A stretch of DNA of 64,000 bases from Vogesella indigofera (GCF_028548395.1 NZ_JAQQLA010000003.1:124001-188000), one strand, 5' to 3'. Positions 17,594 through 26,705 are shown, numbered from the stretch's first letter. A program made the numbers and translations. Notes: generated by a model from the sequence alone, not told the origin.

Positions 17594-18196
17594 TTACTCG
17601 CCGACCACGTCGACACCGGCGGGCGGGGTGAAGCGGAACTGTGCCGGGTTGACCTTGGCGTTGCGCTGCAGGTTCTTGAACTGGATGCGGGTGATATTGC
17701 CGAAGCTGTCGGCCAGCTCCATTTCCACCAGCTGGTTGGCGGTGAAGCCCATCTTGATCGATTCAAACGTGTTATCGGCCTTTTTCGGGCTGGCGGCCAG
17801 CCATTCCACCTTGCCGGTCTTGCCGACTTCGCGCAGCTGGTAGTCGCGCTCGATGGCGTTGCTGCCGGCCAGCAGCGCCGCCGGCGAATTGCCCAGCGCG
17901 CCGGCCTGGTCGCGGCGGGTGACCTGTGCCAGCTCCTTGTCGTACAGCCACAGTGTCTTGCCGTCGCCGACGATCAGCTGCTCGAATGGCTGGGCGTAGG
18001 TCCAGCGCAGCTTGCCGGGGCGCTGGATCTGCATGGTGCCGTGTGCGGTTTCCTGGCGCTGCTTGCCGCTCACCGTCTGGGTGAAATCGGCGGCCAGGGT
18101 CTTGGTACCGGCGATAAAGGCCTTGAACTGCGGCAGCGCGGCGGCGTGTACCGGCAGCGTGGCGGCCAGCAGCAGGCCGAGTAGGGCTTGTTTCAT
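17594..18196 (-). CDS. lolA: Outer-membrane lipoprotein carrier protein LolA
   Basis: LolA is the periplasmic chaperone that takes lipoproteins from LolCDE to LolB at the outer membrane. The 200-residue protein has a signal peptide (residues 1 to about 19, KQALLGLLLAATLPVHA), then the LolA fold with LAADFTQTVSGKQRQETAHGTMQIQRPGKLRWTYAQPFEQLIVGDGKTLWLYDKELAQVT and the later GITRIQF-like strand (SFGNITRIQFKNLQRN). It follows nadE on the minus strand with a 63-base gap. Confidence 0.93.
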   Translation of the reverse strand: MKQALLGLLLAATLPVHAAALPQFKAFIAGTKTLAADFTQTVSGKQRQETAHGTMQIQRPGKLRWTYAQPFEQLIVGDGKTLWLYDKELAQVTRRDQAGALGNSPAALLAGSNAIERDYQLREVGKTGKVEWLAASPKKADNTFESIKMGFTANQLVEMELADSFGNITRIQFKNLQRNAKVNPAQFRFTPPAGVDVVGE

Positions 18197-18259
18197 GCGT
18201 ATCCTTAACTGGCGCGGGCGGTTGTCCCTGTTGCTATGACCCGCCCGCCGGGGCCGCGT

Positions 18260-19852
18260 TCAGCTGAAGCGGTTGGTAATCGGGTAGCGCCAGTCCTTGC
18301 CGAAGCCGCGATGGGTGATGCGCGGGCCGACCGGCGCCTGGCGGCGCTTGTATTCGTTGATCTTCAGCAGGCGCACCACGCGGTTGACATCGGCCTCGGC
18401 ATAACCGGCCTTGACGATGTCGGCGGCGGACTGGTTTTGCTCGACGTAGCGCGCCATGATCGCGTCCAGCACGTCGTACGGAGGCAGACTGTCTTGGTCT
18501 TTCTGGTCCGGGCGAAGTTCCGCCGATGGCGGCCGGGTGATGATGCGTTCCGGAATGATCTCGCCCTGGGTGTTGCGCCAGCGGCACAGCGCAAACACCA
18601 GCGTCTTGGCCACGTCCTTCAGTACTGCGAAACCGCCAGCCATGTCGCCGTACAGCGTGCAGTAGCCGGTGGTCATCTCCGACTTGTTGCCGGTGGTCAG
18701 CACCAGCTTGCCGGATTTGTTGGACAGCGCCATCAGCAGCGTGCCGCGGATGCGCGCCTGCAGGTTTTCCTCGGTGGTGTCGGCCTCCAGCCCGGCGAAC
18801 GATGGCGCCAGCGCGTTCATGAAGCTTTCGTACATCGGCCAGATTTCGATTTCGTCGTACTTCACGCCGACGCGCTGCACCATGTCGCGGCTGTCGTCGA
18901 CGCTGATGTCGGCGGTGTAGCGTGACGGCATCATCACCGCGTGCACCTTGTCGGCGCCCAGCGCGTCGACCGCGATGGCCAGCGTCAGCGCGGAGTCGAT
19001 GCCGCCGGACAGGCCCAGCAGCACGCCGGGGAAGCCGTTCTTGCCGATGTAGTCGCGCACGCCCACCACCAGCGCGCGGTACGCGCTCTCCAGCTCGTCC
19101 GGCAGCACGGCAAGGTTGGCCGCAACGATGTCGCCGTCGACGATGTCGAGCAGCAGCAGTTCGTCGTCGTAGGCGGCGGCCTGCGCTACCACTTCGCCGG
19201 CCTTGTTCAGCGCGAACGAGGCGCCGTCGAACACCAGTTCGTCCTGGCCGCCGGTGAGGTTGACGTAGGCCATCGGCAGGCCGGTTTCCTGCACCCGGTA
19301 GCGCATCACCTCGTGGCGGGTGGCGATCTTGTTGCGATGGAACGGCGACGCGTTCAGCGACACGATGACCTCGGCGCCGGCATCGGCGGCTTCGGCGGCC
19401 GGTTCCACCGACCAGCCGTCCTCGCAGATGATGATGCCGACCTTGACGCCGTTCTGCTCGAACACCAGGGGTGCGGCGCCGGGGGTGAAGTAGCGGCACT
19501 CGTCGAACACTTCGTTATTGGGCAGCAGCATCTTGTGGTACTGGCCGAGACGGTTGCCATCGCGCAGCACGGTGGCGGCGTTGAAGCGCTCGTGGCCGAG
19601 GCGGGCAGGGTGGCCGATCACCAGCGTGATGCCGTCCAGCATTTCCAGTTCGTCGAGGCCGGCGTAGATGGCGCGGTAGAAGTGTTCGCGCAGCAGCAGG
19701 TCTTCCGGGCTGTAGCCGGTCAGCGCCAGCTCCGGCGTGACCAGCACGTCGGCACCCTGCGCCATGGCCGTCTTGGCCAGCTCGAGGATTTTGCGGGTGT
19801 TGCCGGCGATGTCGCCGACAACCGGGTTGAACTGGGCAAGTGCAATGCGCAT
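18260..19852 (-). CDS. nadE: Glutamine-dependent NAD+ synthetase
   Basis: NadE amidates deamido-NAD to NAD using ammonia released from glutamine. The 530-residue protein has an N-terminal nitrilase-like glutaminase domain (residues about 1-250) with the Glu in VTPELALTGYSPEDLL, the Lys near YHKMLLPN and the Cys in GIIICEDGW. The C-terminal synthetase domain has the P-loop LLGLSGGIDSALTLAIAVDALG and TTGNKSEMTTGYCTLYGDMAGGFAVLKDV. I start at ATG 19852 (MRIALAQFNPVVGDI), which is the family start. An exact repeat copy (19113-19125) lies inside and encodes AANLA on this strand. Confidence 0.96.
   Translation of the reverse strand: MRIALAQFNPVVGDIAGNTRKILELAKTAMAQGADVLVTPELALTGYSPEDLLLREHFYRAIYAGLDELEMLDGITLVIGHPARLGHERFNAATVLRDGNRLGQYHKMLLPNNEVFDECRYFTPGAAPLVFEQNGVKVGIIICEDGWSVEPAAEAADAGAEVIVSLNASPFHRNKIATRHEVMRYRVQETGLPMAYVNLTGGQDELVFDGASFALNKAGEVVAQAAAYDDELLLLDIVDGDIVAANLAVLPDELESAYRALVVGVRDYIGKNGFPGVLLGLSGGIDSALTLAIAVDALGADKVHAVMMPSRYTADISVDDSRDMVQRVGVKYDEIEIWPMYESFMNALAPSFAGLEADTTEENLQARIRGTLLMALSNKSGKLVLTTGNKSEMTTGYCTLYGDMAGGFAVLKDVAKTLVFALCRWRNTQGEIIPERIITRPPSAELRPDQKDQDSLPPYDVLDAIMARYVEQNQSAADIVKAGYAEADVNRVVRLLKINEYKRRQAPVGPRITHRGFGKDWRYPITNRFS
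19113..19125 (+). repeat. Uptake-sequence-like 13-mer, exact copy, inside nadE
   Basis: Exact AAGGTTGGCCGCA on the plus strand, antisense to nadE. Confidence 0.85.
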
Positions 19853-19921
19853 CGGGAGAACCACCAGTAGAGAATCGATCGGCTAATTTTAGCGTTGTCT
19901 CGCCCGTACCGCATAAAAAAC

Positions 19922-19950
19922 TTGCGCAACGGCCGACTCGCTTATACAAT
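19922..19950 (+). promoter_or_regulatory. Promoter of the tRNA-Ser pair
   Basis: TTGCGC (19922-19927), a 17-base spacer and TACAAT (19945-19950), about 47 bases before the first tRNA. Confidence 0.6.
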
Positions 19951-19997
19951 GCGCCTCCTCTGTTGCTTGAGCGGGAACGCCGGTGATAGGCCATCTA

Positions 19998-20088
19998 GGA
20001 GAGGTGGATGAGTGGTTGAAGTCGCACGCCTGGAAAGCGTGTTCAGGGTAATACCCTGACGGGGGTTCGAATCCCCCTCTCTCCGCCA
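19998..20088 (+). tRNA. tRNA-Ser (GGA anticodon), copy 1
   Basis: A 91-base class II tRNA. The acceptor stem GGAGAGG pairs with CCTCTCC before G and an encoded CCA. The anticodon loop CTGGAAA carries GGA, reading UCC and UCU. There is a long variable arm (TGTTCAGGGTAATACCCTGA) and the T-arm GGGGGTTCGAATCCCCC. Confidence 0.97.
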
Positions 20089-20136
20089 GATTTCCATCGT
20101 GCCACTGTGGCGGTGCGATATTGCAGTGCACCTCAC

Positions 20137-20227
20137 GGAGAGGTGGATGAGTGGTTGAAGTCGCACGCCTGGAAAGCGTGTTCAGGGTAATACCCTGACG
20201 GGGGTTCGAATCCCCCTCTCTCCGCCA
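20137..20227 (+). tRNA. tRNA-Ser (GGA anticodon), copy 2
   Basis: Identical over all 91 bases to the copy at 19998, after a 48-base spacer. Both are probably cut from one transcript that ends at the hairpin at 20235. Confidence 0.97.
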
Positions 20228-20234
20228 GTATTGA

Positions 20235-20264
20235 AAAAGCCAGCTGCTTGCAGCTGGCTTTTTT
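20235..20264. terminator. Terminator after the tRNA-Ser pair, also facing the lipoprotein gene
   Basis: A 13-bp stem (20235-20247 with 20250-20262) with T run on the plus side and A run on the minus side. Confidence 0.85.
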
Positions 20265-20273
20265 GCGTTTGCG

Positions 20274-20723
20274 CTACGGCCCCGGCAGCTGCCAGTCGCC
20301 CTTGCTGCGGAACGGGATGTCCCCCAGCGTGCCGACACCGAACACGGTGCCGTCAATCTCGTAGCGCAGCGCCGTGTTGTTGCCCGCCAGTTTGCCTAGC
20401 TGCGTCAGCCAGCCGGAGAGCGAGGTGTGCAGCAGCACCTTGACGGTGTCGTTGCCCAGCGCCGGGATGCTGAATGGCTGGCTGCTGGCGCCGCGGGCAA
20501 AGTTGTTGCCGTCGAGGCTGACATTGAAGCGCAACCCCTTTGCGCTGAGCGGCTGCTGGTTTGGGTTGCTGATGCGCAGTGTGACCTCGAACTCCTGCTC
20601 GAACAGCGTGGCCTTGCCGGTGGGCTGGATGTCGGCCAGTTGCACTTCCGGCTGCGGCCGCGACAGGCTGGCGCAGCCGCTGAGTAGTGCCGCCAGCAGC
20701 AGCGGGGTCAGGTATTTCAGCAT
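20274..20723 (-). CDS. LEA14-like (WHy domain) lipoprotein
   Basis: 149 residues. The signal peptide ends in a lipobox (LLAALLSGCAS, Cys at about 16), so the protein is probably an outer-membrane lipoprotein. The rest is one LEA type 2 / WHy domain: VQLADIQPTGKATLFEQEFEVTLRISNPNQQPLSAKGLRFNVSLDGNNFARG, with the typical NPN motif. Such proteins in proteobacteria have no firm function; desiccation or envelope stress roles are suggested for the family. ATG 20723 has GGAGG upstream. Its lipoprotein nature makes it a client of LolA at 17594. Confidence 0.8.
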   Translation of the reverse strand: MLKYLTPLLLAALLSGCASLSRPQPEVQLADIQPTGKATLFEQEFEVTLRISNPNQQPLSAKGLRFNVSLDGNNFARGASSQPFSIPALGNDTVKVLLHTSLSGWLTQLGKLAGNNTALRYEIDGTVFGVGTLGDIPFRSKGDWQLPGP

Positions 20724-20933
20724 CGGTGCCTCCATTGGCGGCGTGGTGGACAATACTCAGTGTACTTGTCAGCCTGTGACCGTGCGTTGGTGTTTTATCG
20801 ATATCTGTTGCGCCACGGTTGCATGTGGTGACGCTTTGTTTCATATTGATGTGCTATTCGTTCAGGATATATGACGCTTCATGTCGTGCGGGTGCGGCTG
20901 GCGCGGGCGGTCATGGCAGTGGCGAGGAGCAAG

Positions 20934-21221
20934 ATGAACGCAGCAAAGAAAATCCGTTTGTACCTGCAGTCCGGGCAGGATGCGGCCCAGGTCGAAATCC
21001 TGCTGCAGCTGGCGTTCAGCCTGCAGACCGGCAAGCCATTTCAGTTGCAGCCGCTGCATGACCTGGACGAGCCGTATTTCGATACCGCGCTGCAGCTGAT
21101 CCGCGAGTGGCATCTGGATCACCACATCGCCTCACGCAGCAAGTTGCTGGAAATGATCTACGCCCGCGGTCAGCGTGCCGTCGCGCGCAATGCGCCGCCG
21201 CCGGCTGTCACGGAACATTAA
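20934..21221 (+). CDS. Small protein of unknown function, 95 residues
   Basis: I do not recognise a family. The protein is predicted helical and soluble: KKIRLYLQSGQDAAQVEILLQLAFSLQTGKPFQLQPLHDLDEPYFDTALQLIREWHLDHHIASRSKLLEMIYARGQRAVARN. ATG 20934 is preceded by GAGGAG at ideal spacing, and a terminator follows, so it is likely a real single-gene transcript. An in-frame start at 20871 would give a longer N-terminus without a good site. Confidence 0.7.
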   Translation: MNAAKKIRLYLQSGQDAAQVEILLQLAFSLQTGKPFQLQPLHDLDEPYFDTALQLIREWHLDHHIASRSKLLEMIYARGQRAVARNAPPPAVTEH

Positions 21222-21290
21222 CCTTGCCGGACTAAGCTTGCCTGGTTGCATCCTGTTTCGCTGATAGTCCCTGCAATCCTGTCGCAATTT

Positions 21291-21313
21291 GGCCCGCTAC
21301 CGCGGGCCTTTTC
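21291..21313 (+). terminator. Terminator of the 95-residue protein gene
   Basis: 7-bp GC stem GGCCCGC/GCGGGCC with a 4-base loop followed by TTTTCTTT. Confidence 0.75.
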
Positions 21314-21314
21314 T

Positions 21315-21908
21315 TTATCGGTCGCAGTCCGGCCACTGCAGCTGGCCGTGACAGGCCTCGTTGAGGCTGGCGACCAGCGCCGCGCACTGCGATTCGGCAA
21401 TGCTGAAGCTGAGCAGTACCGCCGTGCCATGCTCCACCGCCAGCAGTTGCGCGTCGGCCGCCTGCAGCAGGCGGCGCAGCCTGCCTTCCAGCGGGTAGGG
21501 CGCGAGGCACTGCAACTGTTGCTGGCGGATCAGCGGCAGTCGCACCGCCTGTTCCAGCGCGCTGGCGACGCTGTCGGTGTAGGCGCGCACCAGGCCGCCG
21601 GCGCCGAGCTTCACACCGCCGTAGTAGCGCACCACGCTGGCCAGTACGCCCTCCAGCTGCTGGTGACGCAGCACTTCCAGCATCGGCCGGCCGGCGGTGC
21701 CGGACGGTTCGCCGTCGTCGTTGGCCGCGGAGTGGCCGCCGGCCATCAGCGCCCAGCAGACGTGTGCCGCCGCCGGGTGCGCTGCTTTCAGCGCCGCGAT
21801 GCGTGCCAGTGCGGCTTCGCGATCCGCCATGGGCTCGACGCAGCCGAGGAAGCGGCTTTTCTTGATCTCGATCTCGCTATGGACCGCGTGTTGCAGGGTG
21901 AAGGGCAT
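21315..21908 (-). CDS. IMPACT-family protein (YigZ-like)
   Basis: 197 residues. The N-terminal IMPACT/UPF0029 domain has EIEIKKSRFLGCVEPMADREAALARIAALKAAHPAAAHVCWAL and the highly conserved NDDGEPSGTAGRPMLEVLRHQQLEGVLASVVRYYGGVKLGAGGLVRAY. The C-terminal DUF1949-like part is short. YigZ relatives bind RNA or ribosomes in eukaryotic counterparts; the bacterial role is not settled. It is monocistronic by position. Confidence 0.88.
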   Translation of the reverse strand: MPFTLQHAVHSEIEIKKSRFLGCVEPMADREAALARIAALKAAHPAAAHVCWALMAGGHSAANDDGEPSGTAGRPMLEVLRHQQLEGVLASVVRYYGGVKLGAGGLVRAYTDSVASALEQAVRLPLIRQQQLQCLAPYPLEGRLRRLLQAADAQLLAVEHGTAVLLSFSIAESQCAALVASLNEACHGQLQWPDCDR

Positions 21909-22226
21909 GCTGGTTCGGCAGGTAAGAATTCAGACGGTTGCGGCCAGCCTTGGCGCGATGGCGACAAGGTTGGCCGCAAATGATGGCAGTGTTTCAGCCG
22001 CGGAGCATGAACTAGAGCGCGCCGGCCGTGCGTCAGCAGCCCGGATGCAGTCCCGTTTGCACGGCTGCTACATATAGATAGTAGTAGCAACGATGCAGGC
22101 ATCAGCAGCGAGATCGCCGGCGGACGGTCTGTGTGCTGCGCCACGCGCATCACACCAGGGTCGGTGCGCCTGGCCGGCGGGCGCGGCCACGATTGTCGCA
22201 GTTTTGCCGACAGTGGACGAGGGCGA
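21909..22226. other. Intergenic region with the 13-mer repeat, no gene seen
   Basis: 318 bases between two minus-strand genes. It carries one exact 13-mer (21966-21978) and one copy with a single mismatch (21939-21951) in opposite orientation, 14 bases apart. They could pair, but there is no T run. The rest shows no coding or RNA feature I can name. Confidence 0.5.
21966..21978 (+). repeat. Uptake-sequence-like 13-mer, exact copy, intergenic
   Basis: Exact AAGGTTGGCCGCA, upstream of the YigZ-like gene, facing a one-mismatch copy at 21939-21951. Confidence 0.85.
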
Positions 22227-22844
22227 CTAGCGGTTCAGCGCCAGACGCAGGCCAAAGCCGACAAAGGCGACGCCGAGCACGCGGTCGAGCAGGCGCTGCA
22301 GTCGTGGCGAGCGCAGCCAGGCGCCGGCACGTGCCGCCACCAGCGCCAGCACGCCGAACCACAGCACCCCCATTAGCGCGTGGATCAGTGCCATCAGCAC
22401 GCTCAAGGTAAACACGTCCTCGCCGGGGGCGATGAACTGCGGCAGAAAGGTGACGTAGAACAGGCCGACCTTGGGATTGAGCAGGTTGGTCAGCACGCCG
22501 CGCCACAGCCATTGCCAGCCGCTGGTCGCCGTGCGCTGCGCGTCCGGCTCGCCCAGCGAAGTGGCACGACTGCGAAGCAGCTGCCAGCCCAGCCATAGCA
22601 GCCATAGCGCACCGCCAATGCGCAGCGCGGTATAGGCGGTTTCCGATGCCGCCAGCAGCGCACCGAGGCCAGCGGCCACCAGCAGCCCCCACAACAGTAC
22701 GCCGCCGCAGATGCCGATGCCAGCCAGCCAGGCGGTGCGCCGCCCTTCGTTGATCGCGGTGCGCAATACCAGTGCGGTATCGAGGCCGGGGGTGATGGTG
22801 AGGACGGCGGCGGCGAGGCTGAATAGCAGCAGGGAGTTGCTCAT
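22227..22844 (-). CDS. LysE/RhtB-family amino acid exporter
   Basis: 205 residues with about six membrane segments. The N-terminus LLLFSLAAAVLTITPGLDTALVLRTAINEGRRTAWLAGIGICGGVLLWGLLVAAGLGALL has the TPGPD-like family signature (here TPGLD), and NLLNPKVGLFYVTFLPQF is the other hallmark. Substrates of this family are amino acids or homoserine lactones; here unknown. ATG 22844 has GGAAAG upstream; the open frame further upstream has no family similarity. Confidence 0.88.
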   Translation of the reverse strand: MSNSLLLFSLAAAVLTITPGLDTALVLRTAINEGRRTAWLAGIGICGGVLLWGLLVAAGLGALLAASETAYTALRIGGALWLLWLGWQLLRSRATSLGEPDAQRTATSGWQWLWRGVLTNLLNPKVGLFYVTFLPQFIAPGEDVFTLSVLMALIHALMGVLWFGVLALVAARAGAWLRSPRLQRLLDRVLGVAFVGFGLRLALNR

Positions 22845-23026
22845 GGCGGGGCTTTCCGGGCGGGTGGCGGGGTGATGATCTTGCCATGAATGCGTCAGGG
22901 CGGGGAGGGGTGGTGTTGCGTTGCTGTTGCGGTCGCCGAAGGGTGGGCTATATTTTTGTTGCGTTTCGATCGCAGGCGAAAACGTTCTTGCGTTATATTT
23001 TATATTGTCCAACAAGTTGATTTTAG

Positions 23027-23038
23027 ATTGTATACAAT
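23027..23038. promoter_or_regulatory. Palindromic operator candidate upstream of putA
   Basis: The perfect 12-bp palindrome ATTGTATACAAT lies 40 bases before the putA start in an AT-rich stretch. It has the NGT-n-ACN form typical of GntR-family operators and overlaps possible -10 sequence (TACAAT). PutA here lacks its own DNA-binding domain, so an external regulator is expected. Confidence 0.4.
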
Positions 23039-23077
23039 AGGCAAGTTGGCAAATAAAATTGATAGAGGTGAGTTCTC

Positions 23078-26000
23078 ATGCAGTTTCAGGCATTCGCGCG
23101 CAAACAAACCGCACTCCGTGACGCCATTACGGCAGCCTATCGCCGTGACGAGCAGGCTTGCGTCAAGACACTGACCGCCGAGGCGCAGATGTCGTCCGAG
23201 CAGGTGAGCTCGGTCAAGATCCTGGCCGCCAAACTGGTTTCGAAAGTGCGCAGCGAGCGCACCAAATCCAGCGGTGTTGACGCGCTGATGCATGAGTTCT
23301 CTCTCTCCAGCCAGGAAGGCGTGGCGCTGATGTGCCTGGCCGAAGCGCTGCTGCGCATCCCGGACCGCGTCACCGCCGATCGCCTGATCCGCGACAAGAT
23401 TTCCGGCGGCGACTGGAAGTCTCACTTGGGTAACAGTTCCTCGCTGTTCGTCAACGCTGCTGCCTGGGGCCTGCTGGTCACCGGCAAGCTGGTGTCGTCG
23501 CACAGTGCGCACGGCCTGTCTTCGGCCTTGACCCGCCTGATCGCCAAGGGTGGCGAGCCGCTGATCCGCAAGGGTGTCGATCTGGCGATGCGCATGCTGG
23601 GTAAGCAGTTCGTGACCGGCGAGACCATCGACGAAGCACTGGTCAACGGCCGCGAGCGCGAAACCAAGGGCTACCGTTTCAGCTACGACATGCTTGGCGA
23701 AGCGGCGATGACCGAGGCCGACGCACAGCGCTACCTGCGTGACTACGAAGTCGCCATCCACGCCATCGGCAAGGAATCCAACGGCCGCGGTATTTACCAG
23801 GGCCCCGGCATCTCGGTGAAGCTGTCGGCGATCCACCCGCGCTACGCGCGCATGAAGCACGAGCGGATGATGGCGGAGTTGCTGCCACGTCTGAAACAGC
23901 TGTTCCTGCTGGCCAAGCAGTACGACATCGGCCTCAACATCGACGCCGAAGAAGCCGATCGTCTGGAGATCTCGCTCGACCTGATCGAAGCGCTGGCCAA
24001 TGACCCGGATCTGGACGGTTTCGAAGGTATCGGCATCGTGGTGCAGGCCTACCAGAAGCGCTGTCCGTACGTGATCGACTACCTGATCGACCTCGCCCGC
24101 CGCAGCAAGCACCGCTTCATGGTGCGGCTGGTGAAGGGCGCCTACTGGGATGCCGAGATCAAGCGTGCCCAGGTCGACGGCCTCGACGGCTATCCGGTGT
24201 ACACCCGCAAGGTCTACACCGACGTGTCCTACCTTGCCTGCGCCAAGCGCCTTCTGGCGGCACAGGATGCGATCTATCCACAGTTCGCCTCGCACAACGC
24301 CTACACCCTGTCCGCGGTGTACCACCTTGCCGCCGGCAAGGACTACGAATTCCAGTGCCTGCACGGCATGGGCGAAAGCCTGTACGACCAGGTGGTCGGT
24401 GCCGACAACCTCGACAAGCCGTGCCGCATCTACGCGCCGGTCGGTTCCCACGAAACCCTGCTCGCCTATCTGGTGCGCCGCCTGCTGGAGAATGGTGCCA
24501 ACTCCTCGTTCGTGAACCGCATCGTTGACGAGAGCGTGTCCATCGACGAGCTGGTGGAAGACCCAGTCGCCGAAGCGCTGCGTCAGGGGGGTGAGCCGCA
24601 TCGCAAGATCACCCTGCCGCGCACCCTGTACGGTGCCGAACGTCTCAATTCGCTGGGCATGGACCTGTCCAACGAGCATGTGCTGCAGCAACTGAACGAC
24701 GCGCTGAATGCCGGCGCCGCGCAGAGCCTGCACCTGAAGCCGATGTTGGCCGCAGGCCCGCTGAGCGAAGGCGTGGCGCAGAACGTGCTGAACCCGGCCA
24801 ACCTGCAGGACGTGGTCGGCACCATCCAGGAAGCCAGTGCCGCCGATGTCGAGTTGGCCTTGCAGCAGGCAGTGCTGGCTGCGCCGCAATGGGCTGCCAC
24901 CGCGCCGGCCGAGCGTGCCGCCTGCCTGGAACGCATGGCCGACCTGATGGAACAGCACATGGCCACCCTGATGGGGCTGGCCGTGCGTGAGGCAGGCAAG
25001 ACCTTTGCCAACGCCATCGCCGAAGTGCGCGAGGCGGTCGATTTCTGCCGTTACTACGCGACACAAGTACGTCGCGAATTCGATAACCAGACCCACCCGG
25101 CGCTGGGCCCGGTGGTGTGCATCAGCCCGTGGAACTTCCCGCTGGCGATCTTCATCGGCGAAGTGGTGGCCTCGCTGGCCGCCGGCAACGTGGTGCTGGC
25201 CAAGCCGGCCGAGCAGACCGCGCTGATCGCCGGTTTTGCCGTGCAGCTGCTGCACCAGGCCGGCGTGCCTGCCGGTGCGCTGCAGTTCCTGCCGGGCCGT
25301 GGCGAAGTGGTCGGTGCCGCACTGACCCGCGACGAGCGCGTCAAGGGCGTGATCTTCACCGGTTCCACCGAGGTGGCGCAGCTGATCAACCGTACCCTGG
25401 CCAAGCGCAGCGGCGAAGTGCCGCTGGTAGCCGAAACCGGTGGCCAGAATGCGATGATCGTCGACAGCTCGGCGCTGCCGGAGCAGGTGGTGGCTGACGT
25501 GATGTCGTCCGCCTTCGACTCCGCCGGCCAGCGCTGCTCGGCGCTGCGCGTGCTGTACCTGCAGCAGGACATTGCCGACAAGGTCATCACCATGATCAAG
25601 GGCGCGATGGACGAGCTGCGTGTCGGCAACCCTGCACTGCTGGAAACCGACATCGGCCCGGTGATCGACGCCGAGGCGCAGCAGGGCCTGCTGCGTCACA
25701 TCGACAGCATGAAAGGCAAGGCGCGCGACTGCTACCAGGCGCGGCTGACGCCGGAGTGTGCCGACGGCACCTTCGTGGCGCCGACCCTGTTCGAGATCGA
25801 CAGCGTCAGCCTGCTGCAGCGCGAGGTGTTCGGCCCGGTGCTGCACGTGATCCGCTTCTCGGCGCAGGATATCGACCACGTGGTGGATGAAATCAATGCC
25901 ACCGGCTACGGCCTGACCCACGGCATCCACAGCCGCATCGACGAGTCCATCGACAACATCGTCGCTCGCATCAAGGTCGGCAACGTCTACGTCAACCGCA

Positions 26001-26692
26001 ACATCGTTGGCGCCGTGGTCGGCGTGCAGCCGTTCGGTGGCGAAGGCAAGTCCGGTACCGGTCCGAAGGCTGGCGGCCCGTTCTACGTCTACCGCCTCAG
26101 CGGCGCCAGCTGGAATCCGGAACTGGCGGCCAACCCGGTGGTGCCAGCGCTGTCCGAGCTGGACCGCCTGCAGGGTGTGCTGTCGCAGTTGCTGCCGGAT
26201 GCCACCGCCCAGACTCGTCTGCGCGAAGCCATCGCCTACGCCCGTCGCCACACGCCGCTGGCGAACATGGTGACGCTGCCCGGCCCGACCGGCGAGCGCA
26301 ACAGCCTGCACTTCGCCGCCCGGGGCCGTGTCGGTTGCCTGGCGCTGACGCTGGAAGGCCTGCTGCAGCAACTGGTGGCAGTATTTGCCACCGGCAACAG
26401 CGCAGTGCTGCTTGACGGCGCGCTGACCGCCGCCTTGCCTGCGACGCTGGCCGGCTTCTTCGTGGTCAAGGGTGGCGATGTCGCCAACGCCGACGTGACT
26501 GCCGTGCTGTACGAGGGCGATGCTGCCGACCGCCTGCGCCAGACCCTGTCACAGCGTGACGGTGCGCTGATTCCGCTGCTGACCGCGGATGAGGACGGCT
26601 ACAACCTGCATCGCCTGGTTGTAGAGCGCGCAGTGAGCGTAAACACCACAGCTGCAGGCGGTAATGCCAGCCTGATGAGCATTGGTGACTAA
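23078..26692 (+). CDS. putA: Bifunctional proline dehydrogenase / L-glutamate gamma-semialdehyde dehydrogenase
   Basis: PutA oxidises proline to glutamate in two steps at the inner face of the membrane, feeding electrons to quinone. The 1204-residue protein has a PRODH barrel (about 150-480; ESNGRGIYQGPGISVKLSAIHPRY, MVRLVKGAYWDAEIKRAQVDG, FASHNAYTLSAV) and a P5C dehydrogenase domain (about 570-1030; ISPWNFPLAIFIGEV, IFTGSTEVAQLINRTLA, ETGGQNAMIVDSSALPEQVV, FDSAGQRCSALRVLYLQ with the catalytic Cys). The C-terminal domain of long PutAs follows. There is no N-terminal ribbon-helix-helix, so it should not repress its own gene. A repeat-pair hairpin follows. Confidence 0.96.
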   Translation: MQFQAFARKQTALRDAITAAYRRDEQACVKTLTAEAQMSSEQVSSVKILAAKLVSKVRSERTKSSGVDALMHEFSLSSQEGVALMCLAEALLRIPDRVTADRLIRDKISGGDWKSHLGNSSSLFVNAAAWGLLVTGKLVSSHSAHGLSSALTRLIAKGGEPLIRKGVDLAMRMLGKQFVTGETIDEALVNGRERETKGYRFSYDMLGEAAMTEADAQRYLRDYEVAIHAIGKESNGRGIYQGPGISVKLSAIHPRYARMKHERMMAELLPRLKQLFLLAKQYDIGLNIDAEEADRLEISLDLIEALANDPDLDGFEGIGIVVQAYQKRCPYVIDYLIDLARRSKHRFMVRLVKGAYWDAEIKRAQVDGLDGYPVYTRKVYTDVSYLACAKRLLAAQDAIYPQFASHNAYTLSAVYHLAAGKDYEFQCLHGMGESLYDQVVGADNLDKPCRIYAPVGSHETLLAYLVRRLLENGANSSFVNRIVDESVSIDELVEDPVAEALRQGGEPHRKITLPRTLYGAERLNSLGMDLSNEHVLQQLNDALNAGAAQSLHLKPMLAAGPLSEGVAQNVLNPANLQDVVGTIQEASAADVELALQQAVLAAPQWAATAPAERAACLERMADLMEQHMATLMGLAVREAGKTFANAIAEVREAVDFCRYYATQVRREFDNQTHPALGPVVCISPWNFPLAIFIGEVVASLAAGNVVLAKPAEQTALIAGFAVQLLHQAGVPAGALQFLPGRGEVVGAALTRDERVKGVIFTGSTEVAQLINRTLAKRSGEVPLVAETGGQNAMIVDSSALPEQVVADVMSSAFDSAGQRCSALRVLYLQQDIADKVITMIKGAMDELRVGNPALLETDIGPVIDAEAQQGLLRHIDSMKGKARDCYQARLTPECADGTFVAPTLFEIDSVSLLQREVFGPVLHVIRFSAQDIDHVVDEINATGYGLTHGIHSRIDESIDNIVARIKVGNVYVNRNIVGAVVGVQPFGGEGKSGTGPKAGGPFYVYRLSGASWNPELAANPVVPALSELDRLQGVLSQLLPDATAQTRLREAIAYARRHTPLANMVTLPGPTGERNSLHFAARGRVGCLALTLEGLLQQLVAVFATGNSAVLLDGALTAALPATLAGFFVVKGGDVANADVTAVLYEGDAADRLRQTLSQRDGALIPLLTADEDGYNLHRLVVERAVSVNTTAAGGNASLMSIGD

Positions 26693-26705
26693 ATCAGACT
26701 TGCCT

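Noticed and set aside
23000..26371. Very long minus-strand ORF (1123 codons) opposite putA
   Set aside because: It is the antisense shadow of putA in high-GC DNA: His, Gln and Arg rich, no family motifs, no ribosome binding site. The sense frame is a clear PutA.
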